Positions 1 to 8,556 of a DNA stretch of 64,000 nucleotides are shown one piece after another. A program made the translations under genes and the position numbers. This DNA is from Desulfocapsa sp. (GTDB lineage Bacteria > Desulfobacterota > Desulfobulbia > Desulfobulbales > Desulfocapsaceae). Where the stretch lies: assembly GCA_030145625.1 (NCBI GenBank), contig JAQYVF010000006.1, positions 1 to 64,000 on the forward strand, read 5' to 3'. How positions within the stretch are numbered: position 1 is the stretch's first letter; the number at the start of each line of letters is the position of its first letter. The notes under the pieces are model-generated. The model worked only from the letters and a program-made list of their open reading frames with translations, was not told the origin of the DNA and made no database searches.

Positions 1-189
1 AAATTTCTCCCCATTCTTGGTTATGAACCGGGACGGTTTGAATATACCTGGGTTTCTGCCTCTGAAGGTCAGCGTTGGCAACAGGTGGTGACTTCATTCA
101 CCGAACAAATTCACAAACTCGGCCCGGCTCCAAAGATTGTTGGACCGGAAGCCTCGGATACACTCAGCCTTATGCAGGCTGCCCTGTAA
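1..189 (+). CDS. flxD: FlxD / MvhD-type hydrogenase iron-sulfur subunit, C-terminal part (5' end outside window)
   Basis: The window opens inside a reading frame that runs 62 codons to a TAA at 187-189. The visible end (LGYEPGRFEYTWVSASEGQR, followed by a helix and a KLGP turn) matches the C-terminus of the methyl-viologen-reducing hydrogenase delta subunit family (MvhD). In hdr-flx operons of sulfate reducers this protein is FlxD, the small [2Fe-2S] protein that links the NADH-oxidising FlxABC part to HdrA. It may be a stand-alone FlxD or the tail of an HdrA-MvhD fusion; the missing 5' part would decide. It lies 38 bp upstream of flxC in the same direction, so it is probably co-transcribed with flxCBA and with hdr genes to the left of the window. 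Confidence 0.75.
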   Translation, partial: KFLPILGYEPGRFEYTWVSASEGQRWQQVVTSFTEQIHKLGPAPKIVGPEASDTLSLMQAAL

Positions 190-227
190 AGGGAAACCTC
201 AGATCTGAGCCGAACAAAGGAGACCAG

Positions 228-1187
228 GTGAAATTTCAAAACGAACTCAAAGACAGCATCAGAAAGGCCCTGCCTGAATTGGATGTGGTTATTGGTTGGT
301 GCGGGAGCTTTGATCGCCTGCATGCCACACCACATTTTATTCGCAGGGAAGAAGATATAGAGAAGCTCGAGATAGGACCGCTTAGCGTACACAACCTGGC
401 TACTTACCTCCCCGGCCTGCGTGGCAAAAAGGTGGGGATTGTGGTCAAGGGCTGTGACAGCCGCTCAGTCATTGAGCTGCTTCAGGAAAAACTCATCGAC
501 AGGGAAGACATAACCATATTTGGGTTCCCCTGCACAGGTGTTGTGGATCAGGCAAAAATCAAAAAGGCCCTTGGATATGTGGGGAATGTTGAATCCTGTG
601 ATATGTCTGACAAGTCGATGGTACTTGTTATAGACGGTCAGACACATTTGTTGAACTTTTCTGAGATAAAGGCCGAAAAATGTTACTCCTGCAAGTACCC
701 GGACGCAATTATCAGCGATCATTTTGTCGGAGACAAGATAGGAAATGGAGACTCGACCGATGCGAATTACGAGGCATTGGAGACCTTCGAGAAACTCCCG
801 GTTTCTGAGAGATTCGGTTACTGGCTGAAAGAACTTGACCGCTGCATCCGTTGTTATGCCTGTCGTAATGCCTGTCCATTATGTGTCTGTCGTGACCATT
901 GTGCGGCTGAAAGTCGTGAGCCACATTGGTTGTCCCAGGAAAACAATGTGCGTGATAAATTGATGTTTCAGGTTATTCACGCCTATCATCTGGCAGGAAG
1001 ATGTACTGAATGTGGCGAATGTCAGCGTGCCTGCCCTGTGGATATTCCTGTTCTTATGCTTAAGCAGAAAATGAACAAGGAAGTCAGGGATATCTTTAAA
1101 TATGAGGCTGGAGTTGACCCTGAAGAAACTCCGCCACTGCTCTCCTTCAAGATGGAAGAAGAGAATATTACAGAGAAGGATTGGTAA
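228..1187 (+). CDS. flxC: FlxC: iron-sulfur electron-transfer subunit of the Flx-Hdr complex
   Basis: This 319-residue protein has two ferredoxin-like cysteine clusters near its C-terminus, CIRCYACRNACP and CTECGECQRACP, each suited to a [4Fe-4S] centre, plus a CYSC motif near residue 150. The N-terminal half resembles the F420-reducing hydrogenase beta-like fold found in FlxC. I chose GTG at 228 because AAAGGAGA stands just upstream; the longer open frame back to 75 only overlaps the end of flxD. In the Flx-Hdr system this subunit is thought to relay electrons between FlxA/FlxB and FlxD-HdrA in the cytoplasm. The stop codon overlaps the flxB start (TAATG), which points to translational coupling. 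Confident of the family; the precise electron route is from knowledge of the system. Confidence 0.82.
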   Translation: MKFQNELKDSIRKALPELDVVIGWCGSFDRLHATPHFIRREEDIEKLEIGPLSVHNLATYLPGLRGKKVGIVVKGCDSRSVIELLQEKLIDREDITIFGFPCTGVVDQAKIKKALGYVGNVESCDMSDKSMVLVIDGQTHLLNFSEIKAEKCYSCKYPDAIISDHFVGDKIGNGDSTDANYEALETFEKLPVSERFGYWLKELDRCIRCYACRNACPLCVCRDHCAAESREPHWLSQENNVRDKLMFQVIHAYHLAGRCTECGECQRACPVDIPVLMLKQKMNKEVRDIFKYEAGVDPEETPPLLSFKMEEENITEKDW

Positions 1188-2248
1188 TGGCTCTTGTTAA
1201 ATATCTGAAATCATCGGACTTGAAGTCCTGGCTTGCGGAACTGGCACAGAAAAACAGTGTTTTCGCCCCACGTTATGAAGGCGACTCAGTGATTTTTGCC
1301 CCCTTTGATCCCGAGCAGGAAATTTTTATAAAAAACGCAGCCACCGCGCCGCCTAAAAAGACGGTTTTTCCCCAGAGTGAAAAACTTGTCGATTTTAAGT
1401 ACAGCAAAGATCCTGAAGATTTGAGCAGGATCCTGATTGATGCAAAAGAAAACCTTCCCGAAGGAACAGCCATAGTGTTTGGTGGCCGCCCCTGTGACGT
1501 TCGCGGATTTACCATGTTCGATCGGGTGTATATGTCGGAAGAAGCAACCGATATTTATTACAAGACCCGCAGGGATAACACATCGTTCATCACTTTGGCC
1601 TGTGACTCAACCGAAAATACCTGCTTTTGTAACTGGGTGAACAGCAGTCCCTCAGACCCGACCGGTTCAGATGTGCTGGCTATTCCTGTGGGTGATGGCC
1701 TACTCCTGAAAGCTGTTTCCGACAGGGGCGAAAGTCTGTTGACTTCCAAGCTTCTGTCAGATGGGGAGAGCAGAATAGGCGAAGGGGAAAAGGTATGCAA
1801 AGAGGCTGCTGAAAGCTTGAGTCAGGTACAGGATCTGTCAAACGCTCCCCAGAAACTTCTGGAAGTTTTTGATAGCATCGAATTTTGGGAAGATGTTTCG
1901 GCAAAATGTCTCAGTTGCGGTGCCTGCACCTATCTTTGTCCAACATGCTACTGTTTCAACATCACTGATGAGACCAAAGGTTTGCAAGCTTCCAGGATCA
2001 GGTCATGGGACAACTGTATGTCAGCCCTTTTTACCATGGAAGCCAGTGGTCATAATCCTCGTCCTACCAAGGCTCACAGATTGAAAAACAGGGTGGGGCA
2101 CAAATTCAGTTATTATCCGGATCTTCATGACGGAGTTATTTCCTGCTGCGGTTGCGGCAGATGTATAAAGAGCTGTCCGGCAGGAGTGGATATTCGTGAA
2201 ATAGTGCTGAAGGCCATTGAATTTGAGCCAACAGTTGTAGAGGGGTAA
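1187..2248 (+). CDS. flxB: FlxB: 4Fe-4S dicluster subunit of the Flx-Hdr complex
   Basis: This 353-residue protein belongs to the family of sulfhydrogenase beta / anaerobic sulfite reductase A-like subunits. Two cysteine motifs stand in the C-terminal third, CLSCGACTYLCPTCYC and CCGCGRCIKSCP, for two [4Fe-4S] clusters. The N-terminal part has the typical KSSDLKSWLAEL opening and the FGGRPCDVRGF block seen in this family. The start is ATG 1187, which overlaps the flxC stop; a TTG six bases upstream in frame is less likely. With FlxA it forms the NADH-linked module that feeds electrons to FlxC, FlxD and HdrABC. It sits tightly between flxC and flxA (4 bp gap), so the genes form one operon. Confidence 0.83.
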   Translation: MALVKYLKSSDLKSWLAELAQKNSVFAPRYEGDSVIFAPFDPEQEIFIKNAATAPPKKTVFPQSEKLVDFKYSKDPEDLSRILIDAKENLPEGTAIVFGGRPCDVRGFTMFDRVYMSEEATDIYYKTRRDNTSFITLACDSTENTCFCNWVNSSPSDPTGSDVLAIPVGDGLLLKAVSDRGESLLTSKLLSDGESRIGEGEKVCKEAAESLSQVQDLSNAPQKLLEVFDSIEFWEDVSAKCLSCGACTYLCPTCYCFNITDETKGLQASRIRSWDNCMSALFTMEASGHNPRPTKAHRLKNRVGHKFSYYPDLHDGVISCCGCGRCIKSCPAGVDIREIVLKAIEFEPTVVEG

Positions 2249-2252
2249 GCAG

Positions 2253-3086
2253 ATGAATACAAAGAATCTCTATCTTCCTGAGATGGCTACGATCCAAGAA
2301 GTCATTGAAGAAACACATAATATTGTAACATTTAGGGTGACGCTGAACAATCAGGAAGCGATGAAGAATTTCAGCTTTGAACCTGGTAATGTTGGTCAGC
2401 TTTCCGCTTTCGGCATTGGTGAATCAACGTTTGTTATTAATTCCCCGCCAACACGCATGGATTACTTGCAATTCAGTGTCATGCGATCCGGTGAGGTGAC
2501 GACCAAATTGCATTCCCTCAAGGCCGGAGATCAGGTAGGCGTGCGTGCACCGTTAGGCAATCATTTCCCATATGAGAATATGAAGGGAAAAGATATTGTT
2601 TTCGTTGGTGGTGGTATCGGCATGGCCCCCCTGAGGACTCTTCTCTTATTTATGCTTGATAACAGAGATGATTACGGAAAAATAACCCTGCTTTACGGAG
2701 CCAGATCTCCCCTGGATATGGCATATAACTACGAGTTGCAGGACTGGTTGGATCGTGACGATCTTGATACCCATCTGACCATTGATGCTGAGTTTGAAGG
2801 CTGGGAACATAACGTAGGGCTTATCCCTAATGTTCTTCTTGAGATCGCACCCAGTGCTGAAAATAGCGTAGCGATTACCTGTGGTCCGCCGATTATGATT
2901 AAGTTCACCCTGCAGGCCCTGGAAAAACTTGGGTTTAAGGATGAACAGATAGTGACCACCCTGGAAAAACGGATGAAATGCGGTGTTGGCATCTGTGGTC
3001 GTTGCAATATTGGCTCAAGTTATGTGTGCAAGGATGGACCAGTTTACACTGGTGCCCAGCTCAAGGAACTTCCCAATGAATTGTAG
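2253..3086 (+). CDS. flxA: FlxA: FAD/NAD(P)-binding oxidoreductase subunit of the Flx-Hdr complex
   Basis: This 277-residue protein is a ferredoxin-NADP+ reductase-like flavoprotein. The FAD-binding barrel lies at about residues 8-100, with the INSPPTR turn. The nucleotide-binding fold follows, with VGGGIGMAPLR near residue 125 and CGPPIMIKF near 210. The C-terminus carries four cysteines, CGVGICGRC plus a later VCKDG, typical of a [2Fe-2S] site in this family (HydG/AsrB/PyrK-like). In Flx-Hdr it oxidises or reduces NAD(H). It is the last gene of the operon; the spacing after it (206 bp) and a fresh ribosome site before the aldehyde oxidoreductase suggest a separate transcript there. In other species the operon is linked to ethanol or aldehyde metabolism, which agrees with the next gene. 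Confidence 0.84.
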   Translation: MNTKNLYLPEMATIQEVIEETHNIVTFRVTLNNQEAMKNFSFEPGNVGQLSAFGIGESTFVINSPPTRMDYLQFSVMRSGEVTTKLHSLKAGDQVGVRAPLGNHFPYENMKGKDIVFVGGGIGMAPLRTLLLFMLDNRDDYGKITLLYGARSPLDMAYNYELQDWLDRDDLDTHLTIDAEFEGWEHNVGLIPNVLLEIAPSAENSVAITCGPPIMIKFTLQALEKLGFKDEQIVTTLEKRMKCGVGICGRCNIGSSYVCKDGPVYTGAQLKELPNEL

Positions 3087-3292
3087 AGTCCTCTTTGTGT
3101 GAATATAGCTATTATCCTGAAGTGTTATGAAATGGTAGCTGTAGGTTTCAATAGTTAGCAAAGAGTTAGATGGATTTCTAGAAAAGTAAAGTGATAAAAA
3201 TGAGGCCATGTGGCCTTACGGGTCGTTGAAGATGTGTCTCTGTGGATATTCTTACACACCCTCAAATTTTCAATCCTAAAAGGAGCAACATT

Positions 3293-5020
3293 ATGGCTGA
3301 TAAGATTTTTCGGGTCAATATGACGGATCTTTCAACTTCTGTCGAAGACGTACCGGCTGACTGGGCTGGTCATGGTGGACGCGGACTCACTTCAACAATT
3401 GTAGCGGCGGAAGTCCCTCCCACCTGTCATCCTCTGGGACCCAACAACAAGCTTGTTGTCGCACCAGGTCTGCTTTCCGGTACTCCTGCTGCAAACTCAG
3501 GGCGTCTTTCCTGCGGGGCCAAGAGTCCTTTGACCGGCACCATCAAAGAGTCAAATTCCGGAGGTACTTCTGCACAGTCGCTTGCTAAATGTGGCTGTAA
3601 AGCATTGATTATCGAAGGCCTGCCCAAAGGTGATGCCTGGTACAGCCTGGCTGTAACCCCTGAAGGTGTAACCATCAATGAGGAAACAGAAGTTATCGGT
3701 AAAGGTAACTTTGCAGCGACTGAACTTCTCAGTGAACGTCTTGGAAAATCTCAAGGAATTATCACCATCGGCCCTGCCGGTGAAATGAAAATGAGATCCG
3801 CCAATCTTTCAGTAAAAGATCCTGATGGACATCTGCGCTCCTGCGGACGCGGTGGTCTTGGCGCCGTAATGGGATCAAAAGGTGTCAAATTTATCAGTAT
3901 TGATTCCAAGGACGGTAAGGTTGAAGTTGCCGATATGGACAAATTCCGGGCAGCCAACAAAGCCTTTGCCAAAGCCCTTGTCGATCACCCTGTCAGCCAG
4001 GCCCTCGGAACCTACGGCACAAACGTTCTTGTAAATATTATTAATGAGTCCGGTGGACTGCCAACCAGGAATTTTACTCAAGGTCAATTTGAAGGCCACG
4101 AGCAGATTTCCGGGGAAACCATGCACGATGTAATTAAAGAGCGTGATGGCAAGGTCAAACATAACTGTCACAAGGGATGTGTCATTCAATGTTCCCAGAT
4201 CTATAATGATGTAAAGAATGAATATAAAACCTCAGGTTTTGAGTATGAGTCAATCTGGGCTCTTGGCGCCGACTGTGCCATTGATAATCTGGACCATATA
4301 GCTGAGGCCGATCATCTCCTTGACGATCTCGGCATTGATTCCATTGAAACTGCTGTAGCCATAGGTGTTGCCATGGAAGCAGGTGTTATAGAATTTGGTG
4401 ATGGTGAAGGCTTGATTCGTTTGTTGACAGACGAAGTTGCCAAGGGAACCGGTCTTGGTCGTATCATCGGCGGCGGTGCCGGTGATGTTGGTCGCGCCTT
4501 CGGTGTTACCCGTGTTCCGGTGGTAAAAAACCAGGCTATTCCTGCCTATGATCCACGTGCCATCAAGGGCATCGGCATTACCTACGCCACCTCCACCCAG
4601 GGAGCTGATCATACAATGGGCTACACCATTGCCACCAATGTACTCGGTGTCGGCGGTAGCGTTGATCCTCTTTCCAAAGAAGGTCAGGTTGAGCTTTCCC
4701 GTAATCTACAGATTGCCACCGCTGCCATCGATTCAACAGGTATGTGTCTCTTTATCGCCTTTGCAGCACTTGACGATGAGACCTGTCTGCCGGCTCTTAT
4801 TGATCTTATCAATGCCCGTTTCGGTATTGCATTGACCGGTGATGATGTAACAAATCTGGGTAAATCCATCTTGAAAACCGAGCATGCCTTTAATCAGGCT
4901 GCCGGCTTTACAAATGAGGATGACAGATTGCCTGAATTCTTCAGTATGGAACCTGTTGCTCCCCATAATGTAGTGTGGGATTTCACAGGAGCCGAGATCG
5001 ATACCTTCTGGGATTTCTAA
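3293..5020 (+). CDS. aor: Tungsten-type aldehyde:ferredoxin oxidoreductase (AOR family)
   Basis: This 575-residue protein has the full length of the AOR family (N-terminal tungstopterin domain plus C-terminal domains). The N-terminus DKIFRVNMTDLSTSVEDVP is the usual AOR opening. A PGLLSGTPAANSGRLS segment and a GRGGLGAVMGSKG segment (near residues 60 and 185) are pterin-binding regions. Cysteines for the [4Fe-4S] cluster appear as CHKGCVIQC (near residue 290) with a fourth in the later DSTGMCLF motif. The ATG at 3293 has AAAGGAG eight bases upstream; the open frame further upstream has none. The enzyme would oxidise aldehydes to acids with ferredoxin, or run in reverse, in the cytoplasm. The substrate cannot be told from sequence. 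The following cofactor genes support a bis-pterin W (or Mo) enzyme. Confidence 0.88.
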   Translation: MADKIFRVNMTDLSTSVEDVPADWAGHGGRGLTSTIVAAEVPPTCHPLGPNNKLVVAPGLLSGTPAANSGRLSCGAKSPLTGTIKESNSGGTSAQSLAKCGCKALIIEGLPKGDAWYSLAVTPEGVTINEETEVIGKGNFAATELLSERLGKSQGIITIGPAGEMKMRSANLSVKDPDGHLRSCGRGGLGAVMGSKGVKFISIDSKDGKVEVADMDKFRAANKAFAKALVDHPVSQALGTYGTNVLVNIINESGGLPTRNFTQGQFEGHEQISGETMHDVIKERDGKVKHNCHKGCVIQCSQIYNDVKNEYKTSGFEYESIWALGADCAIDNLDHIAEADHLLDDLGIDSIETAVAIGVAMEAGVIEFGDGEGLIRLLTDEVAKGTGLGRIIGGGAGDVGRAFGVTRVPVVKNQAIPAYDPRAIKGIGITYATSTQGADHTMGYTIATNVLGVGGSVDPLSKEGQVELSRNLQIATAAIDSTGMCLFIAFAALDDETCLPALIDLINARFGIALTGDDVTNLGKSILKTEHAFNQAAGFTNEDDRLPEFFSMEPVAPHNVVWDFTGAEIDTFWDF

Positions 5021-5109
5021 AGGTATCACCAAAGATGTACGTTCTGTTTTCTGCCTATTTCTCTTCTCTTTCCTCCTCCATTAATAGGCAGAGAGCAGGC
5101 GTATGTTGT

Positions 5110-5195
5110 AAAGGTCACCTTGAATAATTTCTTTTTTACCCAATTTTCTCTTCCTCGATCTTGAGTAAAAATTGAGATTATTCAAGGTACCCTTT
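5110..5195. repeat. Palindromic repeat, family P, copy A (86 bp)
   Basis: The left arm at 5111-5127 reads AGGTCACCTTGAATAAT and the right arm at 5178-5194 is its near-exact inverse (ATTATTCAAGGTACCCT). Pairing can be extended inward into the T-rich and A-rich flanks. The same arm sequence occurs at 16893 and 35737. It lies in the gap between the AOR gene and the next gene. It may form a long hairpin in RNA, but there is no clear T-run after it, so I do not call it a terminator. Confidence 0.7.
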
Positions 5196-5205
5196 GATTG
5201 TATAA

Positions 5206-5850
5206 TTGCAGAACCCGCTTTTTCCTCTTCTTATGTTGAACTCCACTCATCATATACCCCGGCTTGAAATTCTAATATCTCCTGGTTCCATCTCCAAATA
5301 TACAACACTGTTGCAGGCAGGCATCATTGTGGAAAGGTCATCCACAATCACTTTTGCAGAGCTTTTTGCCTCTTTGCCTGGATTCAGCACCAAATATATT
5401 GGTGATCGTATAGAAACGATTTTCCAAAATGGCTTACCTGTTGATGATATTGAAACAGGTATAGACGGACCTGCTCCCGTTATTGCTATTTCGGGTGCCA
5501 TGCCTGGTCTTGCCGGAGCTATTTTTCGAAAAAATAGTTTTCATGCCGCCCTGCGAACCTCAGACTCTAACGCTTTGCCTGACAAGTTGGAGAGGTCGGA
5601 GGGCGTTTTGATAAGACTGAAGTTTTTCAATGTGATTGCCAGTGAAAAAGGGGGGACTATCCTGAATAGCGGCTGTTTTATGAAAAGTGACAGCGTGTTG
5701 AAGTTTATTAACTACAGGCCGCGGCTCTTTTCAGAGGTACTGTCCCTGCATTGCAATGATGAATCCTTAGGGCTTGATGACATGAAGACTATTCTTCATA
5801 AGTCAGAAACCGTTTATTTGAGGATTCAAGAAGACAATGTCGCTCTCTGA
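5206..5850 (+). CDS. Protein of unknown function in the AOR / cofactor operon
   Basis: I do not recognise a named family with certainty. The frame gives up to 214 residues from a TTG at 5206; an ATG at 5233 would give 205 and is at least as likely, although neither has a good ribosome site. No signal peptide, membrane segment or cysteine pattern is present. A conserved-looking core reads KYIGDRIETIFQNGLPVDD near residue 63, then AISGAMPGLAGAIFRKNSF near residue 95. The gene lies between the aldehyde oxidoreductase and moeA genes and overlaps the moeA remnant by 14 bp. That position suggests a helper role in maturing or regulating the tungsten enzyme. This is inference from context only. Confidence 0.65.
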   Translation: MQNPLFPLLMLNSTHHIPRLEILISPGSISKYTTLLQAGIIVERSSTITFAELFASLPGFSTKYIGDRIETIFQNGLPVDDIETGIDGPAPVIAISGAMPGLAGAIFRKNSFHAALRTSDSNALPDKLERSEGVLIRLKFFNVIASEKGGTILNSGCFMKSDSVLKFINYRPRLFSEVLSLHCNDESLGLDDMKTILHKSETVYLRIQEDNVAL

Positions 5851-6259
5851 AAAAACAACAGATATACTTGGGCGGCAACCCCTGACTTCCGTCAAAGATG
5901 CTCTTGCACTTCTTCGGGTCAGCCTGCAACGTATTTTACCTCGGACAGAGTCTATTTGCCTGGACGAGGCACTCGATCGGATTATTTCTAAAAACACCCT
6001 TTCTCCTAAAGATCTTCCGGATCTGGCACGATCAACCATGGATGGCTTTGCCGCAAAAGAGGCAGACACCTTTGGTGCCAGCCAGTTTATGCCCTGTAAT
6101 TTACAGATAAGTGGCGAGGTGCTTAAGGCCCTGCCGATCCTGGGTAAATCAGGATCAATATCAACCCGGTCCAGAGCCCATGGCTACTTTCTTATCGATG
6201 AAAGTCTACAGGGCCTGGCAAAAAAAGACTCTTAAGTCAGGGGTCATTTGCTGCAATGA
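5837..6259 (+). pseudogene. moeA remnant: large internal deletion plus late stop codon
   Basis: The first ~95 codons match the N-terminal domain of MoeA, the molybdate/tungstate insertase: DLPDLARSTMDGFAAKEADT followed by LQISGEV. The next residues, PILGKSGSIST then SRAHGYFLI and LQGLAK, match the C-terminal domain IV instead. The catalytic middle of about 270 residues is missing, so an in-frame deletion has joined the two ends. A TAA at 6233-6235 ends the frame, but the same frame continues VRGHLLQ to a TGA at 6257-6259, which looks like the original end. That TGA overlaps the start of the next moeA (ATGA at 6256-6259), as expected for an intact tandem pair before decay. The product (132 residues) cannot act as MoeA. 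The neighbour at 6256 probably supplies the activity. Confidence 0.8.
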
Positions 6260-8187
6260 AAAAGCCAAATATTTTTGTCAAAAACCACCCCCTCGTCGAT
6301 GCCAAAAAACTTTGGCAGCAAGCACTCGATAGAATTGAATTCAGCAGCAGGCAGATAACCATTCATTTTTTTCCTGTCGATGAAGCCCTTGGTTACCGCC
6401 TTGCCGAACCGGTTTTTGCCAGTCACTCCTCACCTTCCTACAATGCTGCTGCCATGGATGGTATTGCAGTCCATTTTGCTGATCTGTCTCAGGCAAGTGA
6501 GGCCTCGCCTATGCAGCTAGGCAAAGGGAGATTTATGCCGGTTAATACCGGTAACGCCCTGCCTGATGGTTTTGATGCCGTTGTCATGATTGAAGATGTT
6601 CACTATGTCAGCGATGAGCTTGTGGAACTGACCATGCCGGCAACCCCCTGGCAGCATGTACGAACCATTGGTGAAGATATAGTGGCAACGGAGCTCATTC
6701 TTCCCGAAGGCCATAAAGTCCGTCCCATTGATCAGGGGGCAATGCTTGCAACCGGGGTAACAAAAATAAATGTGCGGCGTCCGCCTAAGGTGCTGGTTAT
6801 CCCCACCGGCAGCGAACTTATCCAACCAGGACAGGCTGTGAAACCAGGACAGATCATTGAATTTAATTCCAGAATACTCGCTGGATACCTCAATGACTGG
6901 GGGGCGGAGACCAGGGGGTCGATGCCGGTAATTGATGATATCAAGCACCTCCGGAAGGCAATAAAAAAAGGGGTACAGGAGAACGACATTGTTGTGATCA
7001 ATGCCGGAGCTTCTGCGGGCAGCAGGGACTTCACCTCGAATGTGTTGGCAGAATTGGGTGAAGTTATTGTCCATGGTGTGGCCATCAAGCCTGGAAAGCC
7101 TGTTGTTTTAGCCATTGTCGACAATACCCCTGTTATTTGCCTGCCGGGCTATCCGGTATCGGCCATTCTTACCATGCGGGTTTTTGTTCGTGATATGATA
7201 TATGCCTTCATGGAGCAGGACGCTCAGAAAATACACATGATCGATGCCGTGATGTCTCGTCCACTTGCCTCGTCCATGGGGGTTGATGAGTATGTACGGG
7301 TTAGCCTGGGGCAGGTTGATTATAACCTCATGGCTACTCCTGTAGAAAAGGGAGCAGGGGCCGTGATGTCCCTTGTTCGCGCCGATGGCTTATTGACTCT
7401 TCCGGCGGGAAGTGAGGGGATTGGCGCTGGTGAAGTTGTTGAGATTGAGTTGCTTCGACCTCGACAGGAGATAGAGGCAACGCTCGTCTTTATCGGTAGT
7501 CACGATAACATCCTTGATGTAATTGCCAACCAGCTTCACATACGGCGCCCTGCCACCAGAGTTTCTTCGGCCCATGTTGGTTCCATGGGTGGTATAATGG
7601 CAATGCGCAGGGGGGAAGCCCATCTTTCTGGAATTCATCTGCTTGATGAAGAAAGTGGAGAATATAATATTTCCTACATTAAGCGTTTTCTAGGTGATAT
7701 TCCTCTACAGCTTATTAATCTCTGTTACCGTGAGCAGGGCTTACTGGTTCAGAAGGGCAATCCACAAGCCATTAAGGGCTTTGTTGATATTGCAACGCGT
7801 CAGCTTTCTTTTATTAACCGCCAAAATGGTGCCGGTACCCGTTTGCTTACAGATAAAATGTTGCGTGATCTGTATGTTGATCCTGGTGCTATCCAGGGCT
7901 ACGATCATGAAGAATACACCCATAAGGGTGTTGCGGCAGCCATTGCCGGTGGTAGTGTTGATACGGGAATAGGTCTTCGCGCTGCGGCGGTGGCTCTTGA
8001 TCTTGATTTTATACCCCTGGCGGAAGAGCGTTATGACCTCATTCTTCCTCTTAAGTTTCGACAAGATAAAAAGGTGGGAACTGTTCTCGATCTTATGGAA
8101 AATGACCAGGGTTTTCATGAAAAAGTTCTCTCTCTTGGTGGCTACGATCTCCGTGATTGTGGGAAGGTGATGTACGAACAAGGATAA
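6256..8187 (+). CDS. moeA: MoeA-family molybdopterin insertase fused to a substrate-binding-protein-like domain
   Basis: Residues 1-410 form a complete MoeA: the SYNAAAMDGIAVHF motif near 60, NTGNALPDGFDAVVMIED near 97, IPTGSEL near 190, INAGASAGSRDF near 248, GVAIKPGKPV near 275 and CLPGYPVSA near 295. Residues ~420-640 form a second domain of the periplasmic-binding-protein-like type often attached to MoeA in anaerobes; it may bind molybdate or tungstate or act as a sensor. There is no signal peptide, so the whole protein is cytoplasmic. It starts within the old stop of the preceding moeA remnant (ATGA). With the AOR gene upstream and a MoaD-like gene downstream, it probably inserts tungsten or molybdenum into the pterin of the AOR. 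Metal preference is not readable from sequence. Confidence 0.87.
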   Translation: MKKPNIFVKNHPLVDAKKLWQQALDRIEFSSRQITIHFFPVDEALGYRLAEPVFASHSSPSYNAAAMDGIAVHFADLSQASEASPMQLGKGRFMPVNTGNALPDGFDAVVMIEDVHYVSDELVELTMPATPWQHVRTIGEDIVATELILPEGHKVRPIDQGAMLATGVTKINVRRPPKVLVIPTGSELIQPGQAVKPGQIIEFNSRILAGYLNDWGAETRGSMPVIDDIKHLRKAIKKGVQENDIVVINAGASAGSRDFTSNVLAELGEVIVHGVAIKPGKPVVLAIVDNTPVICLPGYPVSAILTMRVFVRDMIYAFMEQDAQKIHMIDAVMSRPLASSMGVDEYVRVSLGQVDYNLMATPVEKGAGAVMSLVRADGLLTLPAGSEGIGAGEVVEIELLRPRQEIEATLVFIGSHDNILDVIANQLHIRRPATRVSSAHVGSMGGIMAMRRGEAHLSGIHLLDEESGEYNISYIKRFLGDIPLQLINLCYREQGLLVQKGNPQAIKGFVDIATRQLSFINRQNGAGTRLLTDKMLRDLYVDPGAIQGYDHEEYTHKGVAAAIAGGSVDTGIGLRAAAVALDLDFIPLAEERYDLILPLKFRQDKKVGTVLDLMENDQGFHEKVLSLGGYDLRDCGKVMYEQG

Positions 8188-8298
8188 TGTGGTAGCCGGA
8201 ATGATGAACTGTCTGTTTTTCATTTTGCAGGCAATTGCTAGTGAAAATGATTTTGCCTACGTTTACTAGAGAGTTATGAACAGATAGAGGAATTGTGT

Positions 8299-8523
8299 AT
8301 GAAAGTATCCGTAAAACTTTTTGCCTTCTTTCGCGAAGGCCGTTTTAAGATAGAAGAGAGAGAATATCCTGAGCCGACAACGGTTTCCGAGGTTGTTGCA
8401 GGGCTGGGTATAGATCCTGAGGAAGTTGGTGTCCTTATGATAAATTCCAGGCATTGCCAGTTTGAGACCCTTATAGAAGAAGGGGACAGCCTGGCGATTT
8501 TCCCAGTGATTGGCGGGGGCTGA
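8299..8523 (+). CDS. MoaD/ThiS-family sulfur carrier protein
   Basis: This 74-residue protein has the beta-grasp fold pattern of MoaD/ThiS: it begins VSVKLFAFFREGR and ends with IFPVIGGG, whose terminal Gly-Gly is the site of adenylation and thiocarboxylation. MoaD gives sulfur to precursor Z in molybdopterin synthesis together with MoaE. I chose ATG 8299 because AGAGG lies eight bases before it; the TTG at 8293 is too close. It follows the moeA fusion by 111 bp in the same direction. A MoaE-like gene is at 21577 and could be the partner. In AOR gene sets a dedicated MoaD-like protein is common; whether it is specific for the tungsten pterin is inference. Confidence 0.85.
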   Translation: MKVSVKLFAFFREGRFKIEEREYPEPTTVSEVVAGLGIDPEEVGVLMINSRHCQFETLIEEGDSLAIFPVIGGG

Positions 8524-8556
8524 TACAGGTATTGGCCCATGGTCTCAATATGGTTT

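Noticed and set aside
5051-5091. Inverted repeat CTGCCTATT/AATAGGCAG after the AOR gene as a terminator
   Set aside because: The loop is about 23 bases and no T-run follows, so it is not a convincing Rho-independent terminator, though the stem is perfect.
6517-7074. 185-codon minus-strand frame inside the moeA fusion gene
   Set aside because: Shadow of the conserved MoeA coding frame; no motif of its own.
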